Assembly (NCBI GenBank): GCA_017883105.1
Contig: JADGOF010000182.1
Coordinates: forward strand, 1 to 5,417
Length of the DNA: 5,417 nt
Origin: Acidimicrobiales bacterium
GTDB taxonomy: Bacteria; Actinomycetota; Acidimicrobiia; Acidimicrobiales; RAAP-2
Reading direction: 5' to 3'
The notes beneath the pieces are model-generated. The model was not told the origin of the DNA. It saw nothing but the letters and a program-made list of their open reading frames with translations, and ran no database searches. Shown here piece by piece: positions 1 through 5,036 of the stretch; position 1 is the stretch's first letter, and every line of letters begins with the position of its first letter. The position numbers were made by a program, and so were the translations under genes.

Positions 1-1170
1 GATGGCCGCGGCCTCCTCGGTGATGTCGATGCCCACCGGGCACCAGGTCACGCAGCGGCCACAGCCCACGCAGCCCGAGGTGTCGAACTGGTCCCACCAT
101 GTCGACAGCTTGTGGGTGAGCCACTGTCGGTAGCACGACGACGTGGTGGGCCGTACCGGCCCGCCGTGAATGTAGGAGTGGGCCAGGTCGAAGCAGGATG
201 CCCAGCCGCGTTGCCGTTCAACCGTACCGGAGAGGTCGCTCACGTCGTCTACGTCGCTGCAGAAGCACGTCGGGCAGACGAGGGTGCAGTTGCCGCACGA
301 CAGACAGCGGTCTGCGACCTGTTCCCACCGTGGGTGGTCGAGGTTGCGTGCGAGGAGGGCGGCCAGGCCGTCCGTGTCGAGGGACCGGCCCATCCGGATC
401 GAACTATCGGTCACCACCGCGTCCTGTTGATCGAAATCGTGGAGTGCCGGGGTGCGCCATGAAGTTGCGTCGAGCACCTCGGCGCCCGCCTCGGACCCGA
501 CCCGGACGAGGAACCGGTGGTCGCCGGGGTCGGTGAGCTCGGTCAGCGCCAGGTCGAACCCCTCGGTCGCCGAGGGCCCGGTGCCCATCGAAGTGCAGAA
601 GCAGCTCGCCGAGGGCGATCCGCACTCCACGACGACCACGAAGCTTCCCTGCCGGCGCCTTGTGTACCCGGGGTCAGGCACTTCTCCGTCCGCGAGCACC
701 CGGTCCAGGATGTCGAGGGCCGCCAACTCGCACGGTCGCGCCCCAACGATGGCCACCGGAGCCGGCTCAGAGGCGGGCTCGTCAATCGACACTCCCCTTT
801 CACCCCTTTCACCGACCGTGGCCCGCCAGATCGTCTCCCGGGGAGGGAAGAACTCCGACTTCCACGAGGCCGGCCCGACGGCCCAGTCGAACAGGTTCTC
901 TTCGCCGCCCGACCGGAGCCGATAGGAGCCCGGGCCCTGCTCGTCGTGCCACCCGACAGGAAGATCGGAGGAGGCGCCGACCTCGCCGTGGACGATTGCC
1001 CCGTCACGGACGATGGGACCGAGGGTACGAAAACCCCGCCGGCCCAGTGCAGTGATCAGATCATCGAGCCCACGGCGGTCGATGATGGCGGAGTCACCGG
1101 TGCGCACATGGCCAAAATACGACGGGGGCTGGGGTGGCACTAGGGCCGAACGGCCCCTCGTCTGGCCCAT
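1..1170 (-). CDS. Group 3b [NiFe]-hydrogenase beta subunit-like 4Fe-4S protein (HydB/AsrA family), C-terminus off the left edge
   Basis: Translating the minus strand from 1170 to 1 gives 390 residues with no stop. Near the C-terminus are two cysteine clusters of the 4Fe-4S type: CGNCTLVCPTCFC at residues 292-304 and CVGCGRCVTWCPVGID at 367-382. Upstream are the family motifs GARPCELA (143-150) and an E-C-G-S...C-F-C-x-S-M-G-T-G-P stretch (182-199), whose extra cysteines (183, 190, 192) are typical of HydB/AsrA proteins. In group 3b hydrogenases this subunit passes electrons between the NAD(P)-binding flavoprotein and the hydrogenase core in the cytoplasm. The gene is usually first in a beta-gamma-delta-alpha operon, which here would continue leftward. 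The anaerobic sulfite reductase A subunit is homologous and cannot be excluded without the next genes. The start is uncertain: ATG at 1170 lacks a clear ribosome binding site; GTG at 1140 has GAGGGG 13 nt upstream. It diverges from the DUF2267 gene. Confidence 0.88.
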   Translation of the reverse strand, partial: MGQTRGRSALVPPQPPSYFGHVRTGDSAIIDRRGLDDLITALGRRGFRTLGPIVRDGAIVHGEVGASSDLPVGWHDEQGPGSYRLRSGGEENLFDWAVGPASWKSEFFPPRETIWRATVGERGERGVSIDEPASEPAPVAIVGARPCELAALDILDRVLADGEVPDPGYTRRRQGSFVVVVECGSPSASCFCTSMGTGPSATEGFDLALTELTDPGDHRFLVRVGSEAGAEVLDATSWRTPALHDFDQQDAVVTDSSIRMGRSLDTDGLAALLARNLDHPRWEQVADRCLSCGNCTLVCPTCFCSDVDDVSDLSGTVERQRGWASCFDLAHSYIHGGPVRPTTSSCYRQWLTHKLSTWWDQFDTSGCVGCGRCVTWCPVGIDITEEAAAI

Positions 1171-1226
1171 GGCGGCGACCGGCTGCGCACAGTACGGACG
1201 GGGAACCGTCGAGAGCCCAACGTTCT

Positions 1227-1240
1227 GGGACCTTCGACCC
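1227..1240. promoter_or_regulatory. DosR/DevR-like box between the divergent hydrogenase and DUF2267 genes
   Basis: The sequence GGGACCTTCGACCC is an imperfect inverted repeat (GGGAC / GACCC around CTTC). It matches the mycobacterial DosR box, about GGGACYWWNGKCCC from memory, at 13 of 14 positions, the mismatch being A for K in the second half. It lies 28 nt before the DUF2267 start and 57 nt before the ATG of the iron-sulfur gene, so it could serve either or both. The match is seen directly; binding by a DosR-type regulator is inferred from this and from the gene content. Confidence 0.5.
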
Positions 1241-1256
1241 TGTCCACCCGACGGTC

Positions 1257-1261
1257 GGAGG
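1257..1261 (+). promoter_or_regulatory. Ribosome binding site that decides the DUF2267 start
   Basis: GGAGG sits directly against an ATG at 1262 with no spacer, too close for that start. It is 6 nt from the in-frame ATG at 1268 and 15 nt from the one at 1277. The 1268 start is therefore preferred. Confidence 0.6.
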
Positions 1262-1267
1262 ATGAAT

Positions 1268-1693
1268 ATGGGACTCATGACCCACCACGTCAGCGTGATC
1301 GATCGAACGGTTTCGAAGACCCACGAGTGGCTCGAGAGGCTCAGTGGGGAGATGGGCAGCGAGGACCGTCAGCATGCCTACGTAGTGCTCCGTGCCGTGC
1401 TCCATGCGCTCCGTGACCGGGTCGGCCCCGAGGTGTCGGTACATCTGGCCGCCCAACTTCCCCTCCTCATCCGCGGGATCTTCTACGAGGGCTGGGACCC
1501 CGGTTCGACTCCGCAGAAGCTGACGCTCGACGAATTCGTCGTGAGGGTCGAGCGCGAGGCGAATCTGAAGAGCAGTGCCGAAGCGGCGACGGCGACGCGG
1601 GCCGTGATGCAGTGCCTGTGGGAGGAACTGGCCCCGGGCACGATGGACCATGTCATCGCCGTACTTCCCGCCGAGTTCGCAGTCGTGCTCTAG
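1268..1693 (+). CDS. DUF2267 domain protein
   Basis: This 141-residue protein is the usual length for a stand-alone DUF2267 protein. Recognisable family features are an N-terminal helix with THEWLERL (18-25), SEDRQHAYVVLRAVLHALRD (31-50), and the signature AAQLPLLIRGIFYEGWDP (61-78), followed by a second helical part ending in a short LPAEF segment (133-137). It has no signal peptide or membrane segment and should be cytoplasmic. No biochemical activity is established for the family that I can name; such genes often sit among stress and hypoxia genes in actinobacteria, which fits this context. The gene diverges from the hydrogenase subunit across about 97 nt carrying a DosR-like box. A second, weaker box-like sequence overlaps its first codons. 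The reading frame is open further upstream to 1013, but that part lies antisense to the iron-sulfur gene and is not believed coding. Confidence 0.88.
   Translation: MGLMTHHVSVIDRTVSKTHEWLERLSGEMGSEDRQHAYVVLRAVLHALRDRVGPEVSVHLAAQLPLLIRGIFYEGWDPGSTPQKLTLDEFVVRVEREANLKSSAEAATATRAVMQCLWEELAPGTMDHVIAVLPAEFAVVL
1270..1283. promoter_or_regulatory. Weak second DosR-like box overlapping the DUF2267 start
   Basis: GGGACTCATGACCC repeats the GGGAC-N4-GACCC plan of the box at 1227, 43 nt downstream of it, about four helical turns. It has two mismatches to the remembered DosR consensus and lies inside the first codons of the DUF2267 gene, so it may be chance. If real, it would more naturally act on the divergent iron-sulfur gene or as a repressing site for DUF2267. 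Confidence 0.22.
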
Positions 1694-1748
1694 GAGCAGA
1701 GAAGAAAGCCTTCTGTCAAACCGGGGGATCGCTGTTGGCATTGTCCAC

Positions 1749-1769
1749 GTCAGGCGCCGAGAGCCTGAC
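1749..1769. terminator. Perfect 7-bp stem hairpin after the DUF2267 gene
   Basis: GTCAGGC (1749-1755) and GCCTGAC (1763-1769) are exact inverted repeats around a 7-nt loop, beginning 56 nt after the DUF2267 stop. There is no T-run after it on the plus strand, so it is not a classical intrinsic terminator. GC-rich actinobacteria are reported to use hairpins without T-tracts, so a role in ending the DUF2267 transcript is possible but inferred. Confidence 0.35.
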
Positions 1770-1794
1770 AGCGGGGGGCCAGCTACCGCTCAGT

Positions 1795-1995
1795 GGGACG
1801 TTGCACGATGGCCAGCTGATGGACCTGATCGTAGATTGTCGTCTGTCCTGTAGGCAAAGGAACGCAAGGGGCCCACGAGCTTCTACCAGCAACGGGCGCG
1901 GATCACCGGTCGGCTGATCGAGGAGAAAGGGTTCACCGCAGTGGCGGCAGGGTCCGGTCGGCCGGACCCGAACCTCGCGAGATCTACCCGAGCGG
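1795..1995 (+). pseudogene. Frameshifted remnant of an erythromycin-esterase-like gene (N-terminal part)
   Basis: Three pieces in three frames line up in order with the N-terminal part of erythromycin-esterase-family proteins. Frame from 1807: DGQLMDLIVDCRL resembles the usual LLDLIGDARxVL. Frame from about 1835: IVVCPVGKGTQGAHE resembles VVLLGEASHGTHE. Frame from 1881: FYQQRARITGRLIEEKGFTAVA is an almost textbook match to FYRxRARITRRLIEEKGFxAVA, followed by a weaker GRPDPN where WPDxxR is expected. The last shift is explained by one extra C at 1880. The family's conserved Glu and His of the GExxHG motif read as Lys and Gln here, and the rest of the roughly 400-residue domain is missing. Faint similarity may start near 1740. 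Family comparison is from memory. In M. tuberculosis Rv2030c this domain is fused to a phosphoribosyltransferase, the same kind of domain encoded next door. Confidence 0.62.
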
Positions 1996-2040
1996 GCTGC
2001 AGTCGGATCCGGCCTCAGCACGGGAACGCTGCCAAGATGG

Positions 2041-2058
2041 GCCCCCGCGTGGGGCTTT
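2041..2058. terminator. GC-rich hairpin between convergent units
   Basis: GCCCC (2041-2045) pairs with GGGGC (2051-2055) around CGCGT, followed by TTT on the plus strand. It lies 15 nt beyond the stop of the minus-strand phosphoribosyltransferase-hydrolase gene and could end transcripts from either side. The stem is short and the T-run is only three bases, so the call is tentative. Confidence 0.35.
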
Positions 2059-2072
2059 CGGGCCACGAGCGA

Positions 2073-3431
2073 TCAGTGAGGGGGCCGGCCCGCGTCCGCC
2101 AGGTGCCCGACGAACCAATGGGTGGCGAGGTCGGCGGCGACCTGAAGTGTCCCTGGCTCCTCGAAGAGATGAGTGGCACGGGGAACGATCGTCAGGCGGC
2201 TCTCGCAGGTGAGCTGCGACTGCGCCTGGCGATTGAGATCGAGGACCACTTCGTCACGCTCTCCGACGATCAGCAAGGTGGGGGCCCTGACGGCAGCAAG
2301 ACGGGAAGCGGCGAGATCCGGCCTTCCCCCACGTGAGACCACCGCACCGATGTCGAGTTGTGGGTCCGCGGCGGCCCACAGAGCTGCCGCCGACCCCGTG
2401 CTGGCACCGAAGTAGCCGATGCCGAGGCTCCGTACCTCGGGCTCTTCGCTCAGCCACCGGGTGACCTCGACCAGCCGACCGCCGAGGAGCGCGATATCGA
2501 AGACGTTGGACCGGTCGATCTCCTCGTCCGGAGTAAGCAGGTCGAAGAGAAGAGTGGCCAACCCGGCCTGATTGAGCACATGGGCAACGAACCGATTGCG
2601 TGGACTGTGTCGACTGGATCCACTGCCGTGCACGAAGACCACCATCCCTCGGGCGCGCTCGGGCACCGTCAGGTGTCCCTCCAGGCGCACCGAGCCGGCG
2701 CCGGCCGTGACGTCTTCGTCTCTGACGGGGGGATCGGCAGGATCGACGGGATCGGACGGTCCGTCGCCGCCCGGGTCGGTATGGCGCTGATCCCAGTGGC
2801 TCCGGGACTCGGTCAAGAGCGAGATCACCTCCTCGTCGGAGGTCTGGTCGAAATCGAGGTACCACTGGCCCACGGCGAAGAACGGCTGGGGAGTCTCGAG
2901 GGCGATCACCTCGTCGGCGACGTCACGGAGCTCGGCCACGGCCTGTCGGGAGGCGATCGGTGTCGCCACGATGACGCGGGCCGCCCCGTGGGCCCGGGCG
3001 ACCAGACACGCGGCCCGCGCGGTCGAACCGGTGGCGATGCCGTCATCTACCACGATGGCCGTTCGACCCTCGAGCGGGATCCTCGAACGCCCGGTCCGGA
3101 ATTGGTGCACCTGCCGTTCGAGCTCCGAGCGCTTCCGTGCCTCCACGGCGCGGATCTCCCTCTCACTCACGCCAGCGGTGGCCACGATTCCATCGTCGAT
3201 GACGCGAACGCCGTCCTCGCCGATGGCGCCCATAGCCACTTCGGGCTGATACGGGACGCCGAGCTTGCGGACTCCGATGATGTCGAGGGGAGCGGCCAAG
3301 GCCAGCGAAACTGGGTACCCGACGGGAACGCCTCCGCGGGGAAGGGCGAGCACAACCGGGTCGATGCAGGGCACATCCAGCAATCGCTCTCCCAACAACT
3401 TGCCCGCACGGGTGCGGTCAATGAATGGCAA
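2073..3431 (-). CDS. Phosphoribosyltransferase / dienelactone-hydrolase-like fusion protein (Rv0571c-type)
   Basis: The 452-residue protein has two domains. Residues 1-215 are a type I phosphoribosyltransferase: FIDRTRAGKLLGERL at the start, VVLALPRGGVPVG (26-38), and the PRPP-binding loop VVDDGIATGST (127-137) with two acidic residues. A Pro/Asp-rich linker (about 216-240) leads to an alpha/beta hydrolase (about 247-452) with oxyanion segment HGSGSS (268-273), nucleophile elbow GASTG with Ser344, acid Asp393 and His421, a complete Ser-Asp-His triad; classical dienelactone hydrolases use Cys. Substrates are unknown. The architecture and length match M. tuberculosis Rv0571c (about 443 residues), a DosR regulon member. 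TTG at 3431 is chosen because AAGGGG lies 6 nt upstream and family members begin at this point; ATG 3455 (460 residues) is the alternative. The frame stays open far upstream to 4178, but that part overlaps regulatory sequence and the ABC gene. No signal peptide; cytoplasmic. Confidence 0.9.
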   Translation of the reverse strand: MPFIDRTRAGKLLGERLLDVPCIDPVVLALPRGGVPVGYPVSLALAAPLDIIGVRKLGVPYQPEVAMGAIGEDGVRVIDDGIVATAGVSEREIRAVEARKRSELERQVHQFRTGRSRIPLEGRTAIVVDDGIATGSTARAACLVARAHGAARVIVATPIASRQAVAELRDVADEVIALETPQPFFAVGQWYLDFDQTSDEEVISLLTESRSHWDQRHTDPGGDGPSDPVDPADPPVRDEDVTAGAGSVRLEGHLTVPERARGMVVFVHGSGSSRHSPRNRFVAHVLNQAGLATLLFDLLTPDEEIDRSNVFDIALLGGRLVEVTRWLSEEPEVRSLGIGYFGASTGSAAALWAAADPQLDIGAVVSRGGRPDLAASRLAAVRAPTLLIVGERDEVVLDLNRQAQSQLTCESRLTIVPRATHLFEEPGTLQVAADLATHWFVGHLADAGRPPH

Positions 3432-3443
3432 CTGGATCCCCTT
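3432..3443 (-). promoter_or_regulatory. Ribosome binding site supporting a TTG start
   Basis: On the minus strand AAGGGG is followed by the 6-nt spacer ATCCAG and then TTG (3431-3429). The ATG at 3455 has no comparable purine-rich stretch. This supports the downstream TTG as the start of the phosphoribosyltransferase-hydrolase gene. Confidence 0.5.
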
Positions 3444-3482
3444 GCACCAGACCATGGTGGCCGACAGGCGCACGCGCAGATA

Positions 3483-3496
3483 GGGCCGATGGTCAC
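3483..3496 (-). promoter_or_regulatory. DosR-like box, proximal copy of a tandem pair
   Basis: Read on the minus strand this is GTGACCATCGGCCC, differing from the remembered DosR consensus GGGACYWWNGKCCC only at the second base. It ends 52 nt upstream of the TTG start of the phosphoribosyltransferase-hydrolase gene, a normal place for an activator site. It pairs with an almost identical copy 18 nt further upstream. Function is inferred. Confidence 0.48.
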
Positions 3497-3500
3497 ATCC

Positions 3501-3514
3501 GGGCCGAAGGTCAC
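3501..3514 (-). promoter_or_regulatory. DosR-like box, distal copy of a tandem pair
   Basis: Read on the minus strand this is GTGACCTTCGGCCC, identical to the box at 3483 except for one base (T for A at position 7), and again one mismatch from the DosR consensus. The two copies are in direct orientation with an 18-nt period. Mycobacterial DosR promoters commonly carry two or more boxes. Confidence 0.5.
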
Positions 3515-3543
3515 CTCCCACAGGGCGGGAAAAGTGACGGCAA

Positions 3544-3566
3544 GGGACTTTCGGCACTGCCGAAAG
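3544..3566. promoter_or_regulatory. 19-bp perfect palindrome overlapping a third DosR-like box
   Basis: CTTTCGGCACTGCCGAAAG (3548-3566) is an exact inverted repeat with 9-bp arms around a single central C. It overlaps GGGACTTTCGGCAC (3544-3557), which differs from the remembered DosR consensus at one position. The tight dyad looks like an operator for a dimeric regulator; as RNA it could also form a 7-bp stem with a 5-nt loop. It lies 117-135 nt upstream of the phosphoribosyltransferase-hydrolase start and over 350 nt from the ABC permease start. Confidence 0.5.
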
Positions 3567-3825
3567 CCGTTCGGAGGCGCCAGGCTGAGAACCCGGACGG
3601 CGGATGCTCGGCGTCGCACAGCGGGTAGGCACAACGATTGGGAGCAGTCTGGTCATGTGGCTTTCTAGAGGCACACGGGAGAAGGCTGGGCGCGGCGCTG
3701 GCAGGCCGGCGCTCGAGTGTTCTTTCAAGCGCGAGAGCCTTCTGACCGGGCGCCACGCCTCGGAACTCCGGCACGGCAACCTCCCCGCGGGACTTGAGCA
3801 GGCGAACCCGATCAAGGGGGGATCG

Positions 3826-3912
3826 ATGGGTCCCGCGTGGTCTATCGGCGAGGTGCTGTTGGCGCTGAAGCACCACGGGCACATCTCCCACGCCTTCCCC
3901 AAAGGTGCCTGA
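3826..3912 (+). CDS. Possible 28-residue small protein or leader peptide ahead of the ABC permease
   Basis: ATG at 3826 is preceded by AAGGGGGG with a 4-nt spacer, a much stronger ribosome binding site than that of the ABC permease. The frame encodes 28 residues (begins MGPAWSIGEVLLALKHHGHI, ends in AFPKGA) with high G/C at third codon positions, and stops at 3912, 5 nt before the permease ATG. That spacing would allow translational coupling. The frame is open further upstream to 3604, with an ATG at 3655 giving 85 residues, so it could be the end of a longer protein. I recognise no family. It may also be chance in GC-rich DNA. Confidence 0.3.
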   Translation: MGPAWSIGEVLLALKHHGHISHAFPKGA

Positions 3913-3917
3913 GGTCG

Positions 3918-5036
3918 ATGTCGCTCCTCACCCTCGTCCTGACCAATATCTGGGCGAAGAAGGCCCGATCGCTCGGCATCGCCCTTGCCATCGCCCTGGC
4001 GGTCATGACGGTGGTCACGCTCGTCGTCGTCAGCCGCGGACTCGAGAGTTCGGCTGCTGAGGTCCTGGCGATCGGGAAGTCCGACTTCACGGTCGCCCAG
4101 AAGGGGGTCTCGGACATCCTCTTCAGCAACATCGACTCCGACCAACTGCGCAGGATACAGAGGACCCCAGGAGTCCAACGCGCGGTCGGGGTGCTACTGG
4201 AGACCGAGCGCATCAACGCGGCAAACCCTCTGTTCATCGAGATTGGCATCGCTCCGACCGACCTGCAGGGCTTTGGGGTGACGGTGGTCACCGGGCGTCC
4301 CTACGGAGCGACTGCAAGTCATGAGGTGATGCTGGGCTGGCGGGCCGCGCACAACCTCGGGCTGAGGGTGGGCGATCGGTTCCATGGCAACGGCTCCTGG
4401 AACACCGTCGTCGGGATCTTCTCCACCGGCATCTCCTACGGTGACCTCGCGGCCATGTTCCCGCTCCCTGCAGTGCAGTCCTACAACCGCGTACCTGACT
4501 CGACCACCCTGGTGTTCGTGAAGACGGTGCCGGGCTACCGCGTGGCCCGGGTGGAACGTGCAATCACCTCCGATCAGCCCCAGCTCACCACCATTCGTAC
4601 GGCATCCCAGTTCGGCCGGGCCGACCGCAACCTCGTCTTCCTTCAGGCGGCGACGACCGGCAGCACGGTGCTGGCGGTGCTGATCGGCGCGGTCATCGTC
4701 GGGAACACCATGCTGCTCTCGCTCTTCGAACGCACGCGGGAGTTCGGACTGCTCCGTGCCATCGGCTGGTCACGCACCCGCGTGGTCTGGCTGGTGGTGA
4801 GCGAGGGGGTGGTTCTGGCCGTGGCGGGCTCGATCATCGGCGTGGGGCTCTCCTTCGCCGCCACCGCGGTCCTCGAGTCCTTACCGCAACTGGCCGGCGT
4901 GCTCCATGCCGAGTACACCCAGGGAGCCTTCCTGCGGGGCATCTTCATCGGTCTCGGCATGGCGGTCATCGGCGCGCTCTACCCGGCTCTGCGGGCAGCC
5001 AACCTGACGCCGCTACAGGCGTTGAGCCATGAGTGA
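3918..5036 (+). CDS. ABC transporter permease, MacB/FtsX-like family
   Basis: The 372-residue protein has the MacB/FtsX layout: a short cytoplasmic N-terminus, a first membrane segment (about 18-38), a large extracytoplasmic domain (about 40-245) of the MacB periplasmic-core type, and three C-terminal membrane segments (about 248-268, 291-315, 337-356). Between segments 2 and 3 is the coupling motif EFGLLRAIGWSRTRV (275-289), and the protein ends in the family signature ALYPALRAANLTPLQAL (353-369). Such permeases work as dimers with a MacB/LolD-type ATPase, moving lipids, peptides or other compounds out of the membrane, or transmitting force; the substrate here is unknown. The start at ATG 3918 has GAGG only 3 nt upstream, and follows the stop of a small frame by 5 nt. 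The ATPase gene overlaps its end by 8 nt, so the pair forms one transporter. Confidence 0.93.
   Translation: MSLLTLVLTNIWAKKARSLGIALAIALAVMTVVTLVVVSRGLESSAAEVLAIGKSDFTVAQKGVSDILFSNIDSDQLRRIQRTPGVQRAVGVLLETERINAANPLFIEIGIAPTDLQGFGVTVVTGRPYGATASHEVMLGWRAAHNLGLRVGDRFHGNGSWNTVVGIFSTGISYGDLAAMFPLPAVQSYNRVPDSTTLVFVKTVPGYRVARVERAITSDQPQLTTIRTASQFGRADRNLVFLQAATTGSTVLAVLIGAVIVGNTMLLSLFERTREFGLLRAIGWSRTRVVWLVVSEGVVLAVAGSIIGVGLSFAATAVLESLPQLAGVLHAEYTQGAFLRGIFIGLGMAVIGALYPALRAANLTPLQALSHE

Larger units (their letters stand above)
1694..2072. other. 379-nt region without an intact gene
   Basis: Between the stop of the DUF2267 gene and the stop of the convergent phosphoribosyltransferase-hydrolase gene no intact coding region is convincing. 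Open frames of 67 to 116 codons exist on both strands, but each covers only part of the remnant described separately or runs antisense to it. The stretch contains a perfect hairpin (1749-1769), an erythromycin-esterase-like gene remnant (about 1795-1995) and a GC-rich hairpin (2041-2055). Nothing is recognised at 1694-1748 or 1996-2038. Confidence 0.6.
3432..3917. other. 486-nt divergent intergenic region
   Basis: This region separates the minus-strand phosphoribosyltransferase-hydrolase gene from the plus-strand ABC permease gene. The half nearest the hydrolase gene carries tandem DosR-like boxes (3483-3514) and a palindrome with a third box (3544-3566). The half nearest the ABC gene holds a short frame with a strong ribosome binding site (3826-3912). 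Between about 3567 and 3810 I recognise no gene or clear promoter; open frames there on both strands have no family resemblance I can name. Confidence 0.6.

Noticed and set aside
376..392. A GGGACCGGCCC sequence resembling half of a DosR box.
   Set aside because: Spacing between halves is wrong and it is inside the iron-sulfur coding region.
517..1143. Several plus-strand and other minus-strand frames of 130-210 codons across 112-1143.
   Set aside because: They are shadows of the iron-sulfur gene, whose cysteine motifs fix the true frame; their products are Arg/Pro-rich and unrelated to known families.
1094..1741. A 215-codon minus-strand frame.
   Set aside because: It is antisense to the DUF2267 gene, which has a recognised domain and a good ribosome binding site.
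2358..3668. A 436-codon plus-strand open frame.
   Set aside because: It lies antisense to the phosphoribosyltransferase-hydrolase gene, whose motifs and catalytic residues are clear; the plus-strand translation shows no domain.
3680..3743. Inverted repeat AGAAGGCT / AGCCTTCT with a 48-nt gap, possibly the ends of a small mobile element.
   Set aside because: Arms are only 8 bp, there is no target-site duplication visible, and a similar AGCCTTCTG word also occurs near 1707; chance is the simpler explanation.
3511..3891. A 126-codon minus-strand frame in the intergenic region.
   Set aside because: No recognisable motif, biased composition, and it crosses the palindrome; there is no supporting ribosome binding site that I can see.
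3456..4178. Upstream extension of the phosphoribosyltransferase-hydrolase frame on the minus strand to a 701-residue protein.
   Set aside because: The extra part has no family resemblance, runs through the repeats and palindrome, and lies antisense to the well-supported ABC permease; the domain begins naturally near TTG 3431.
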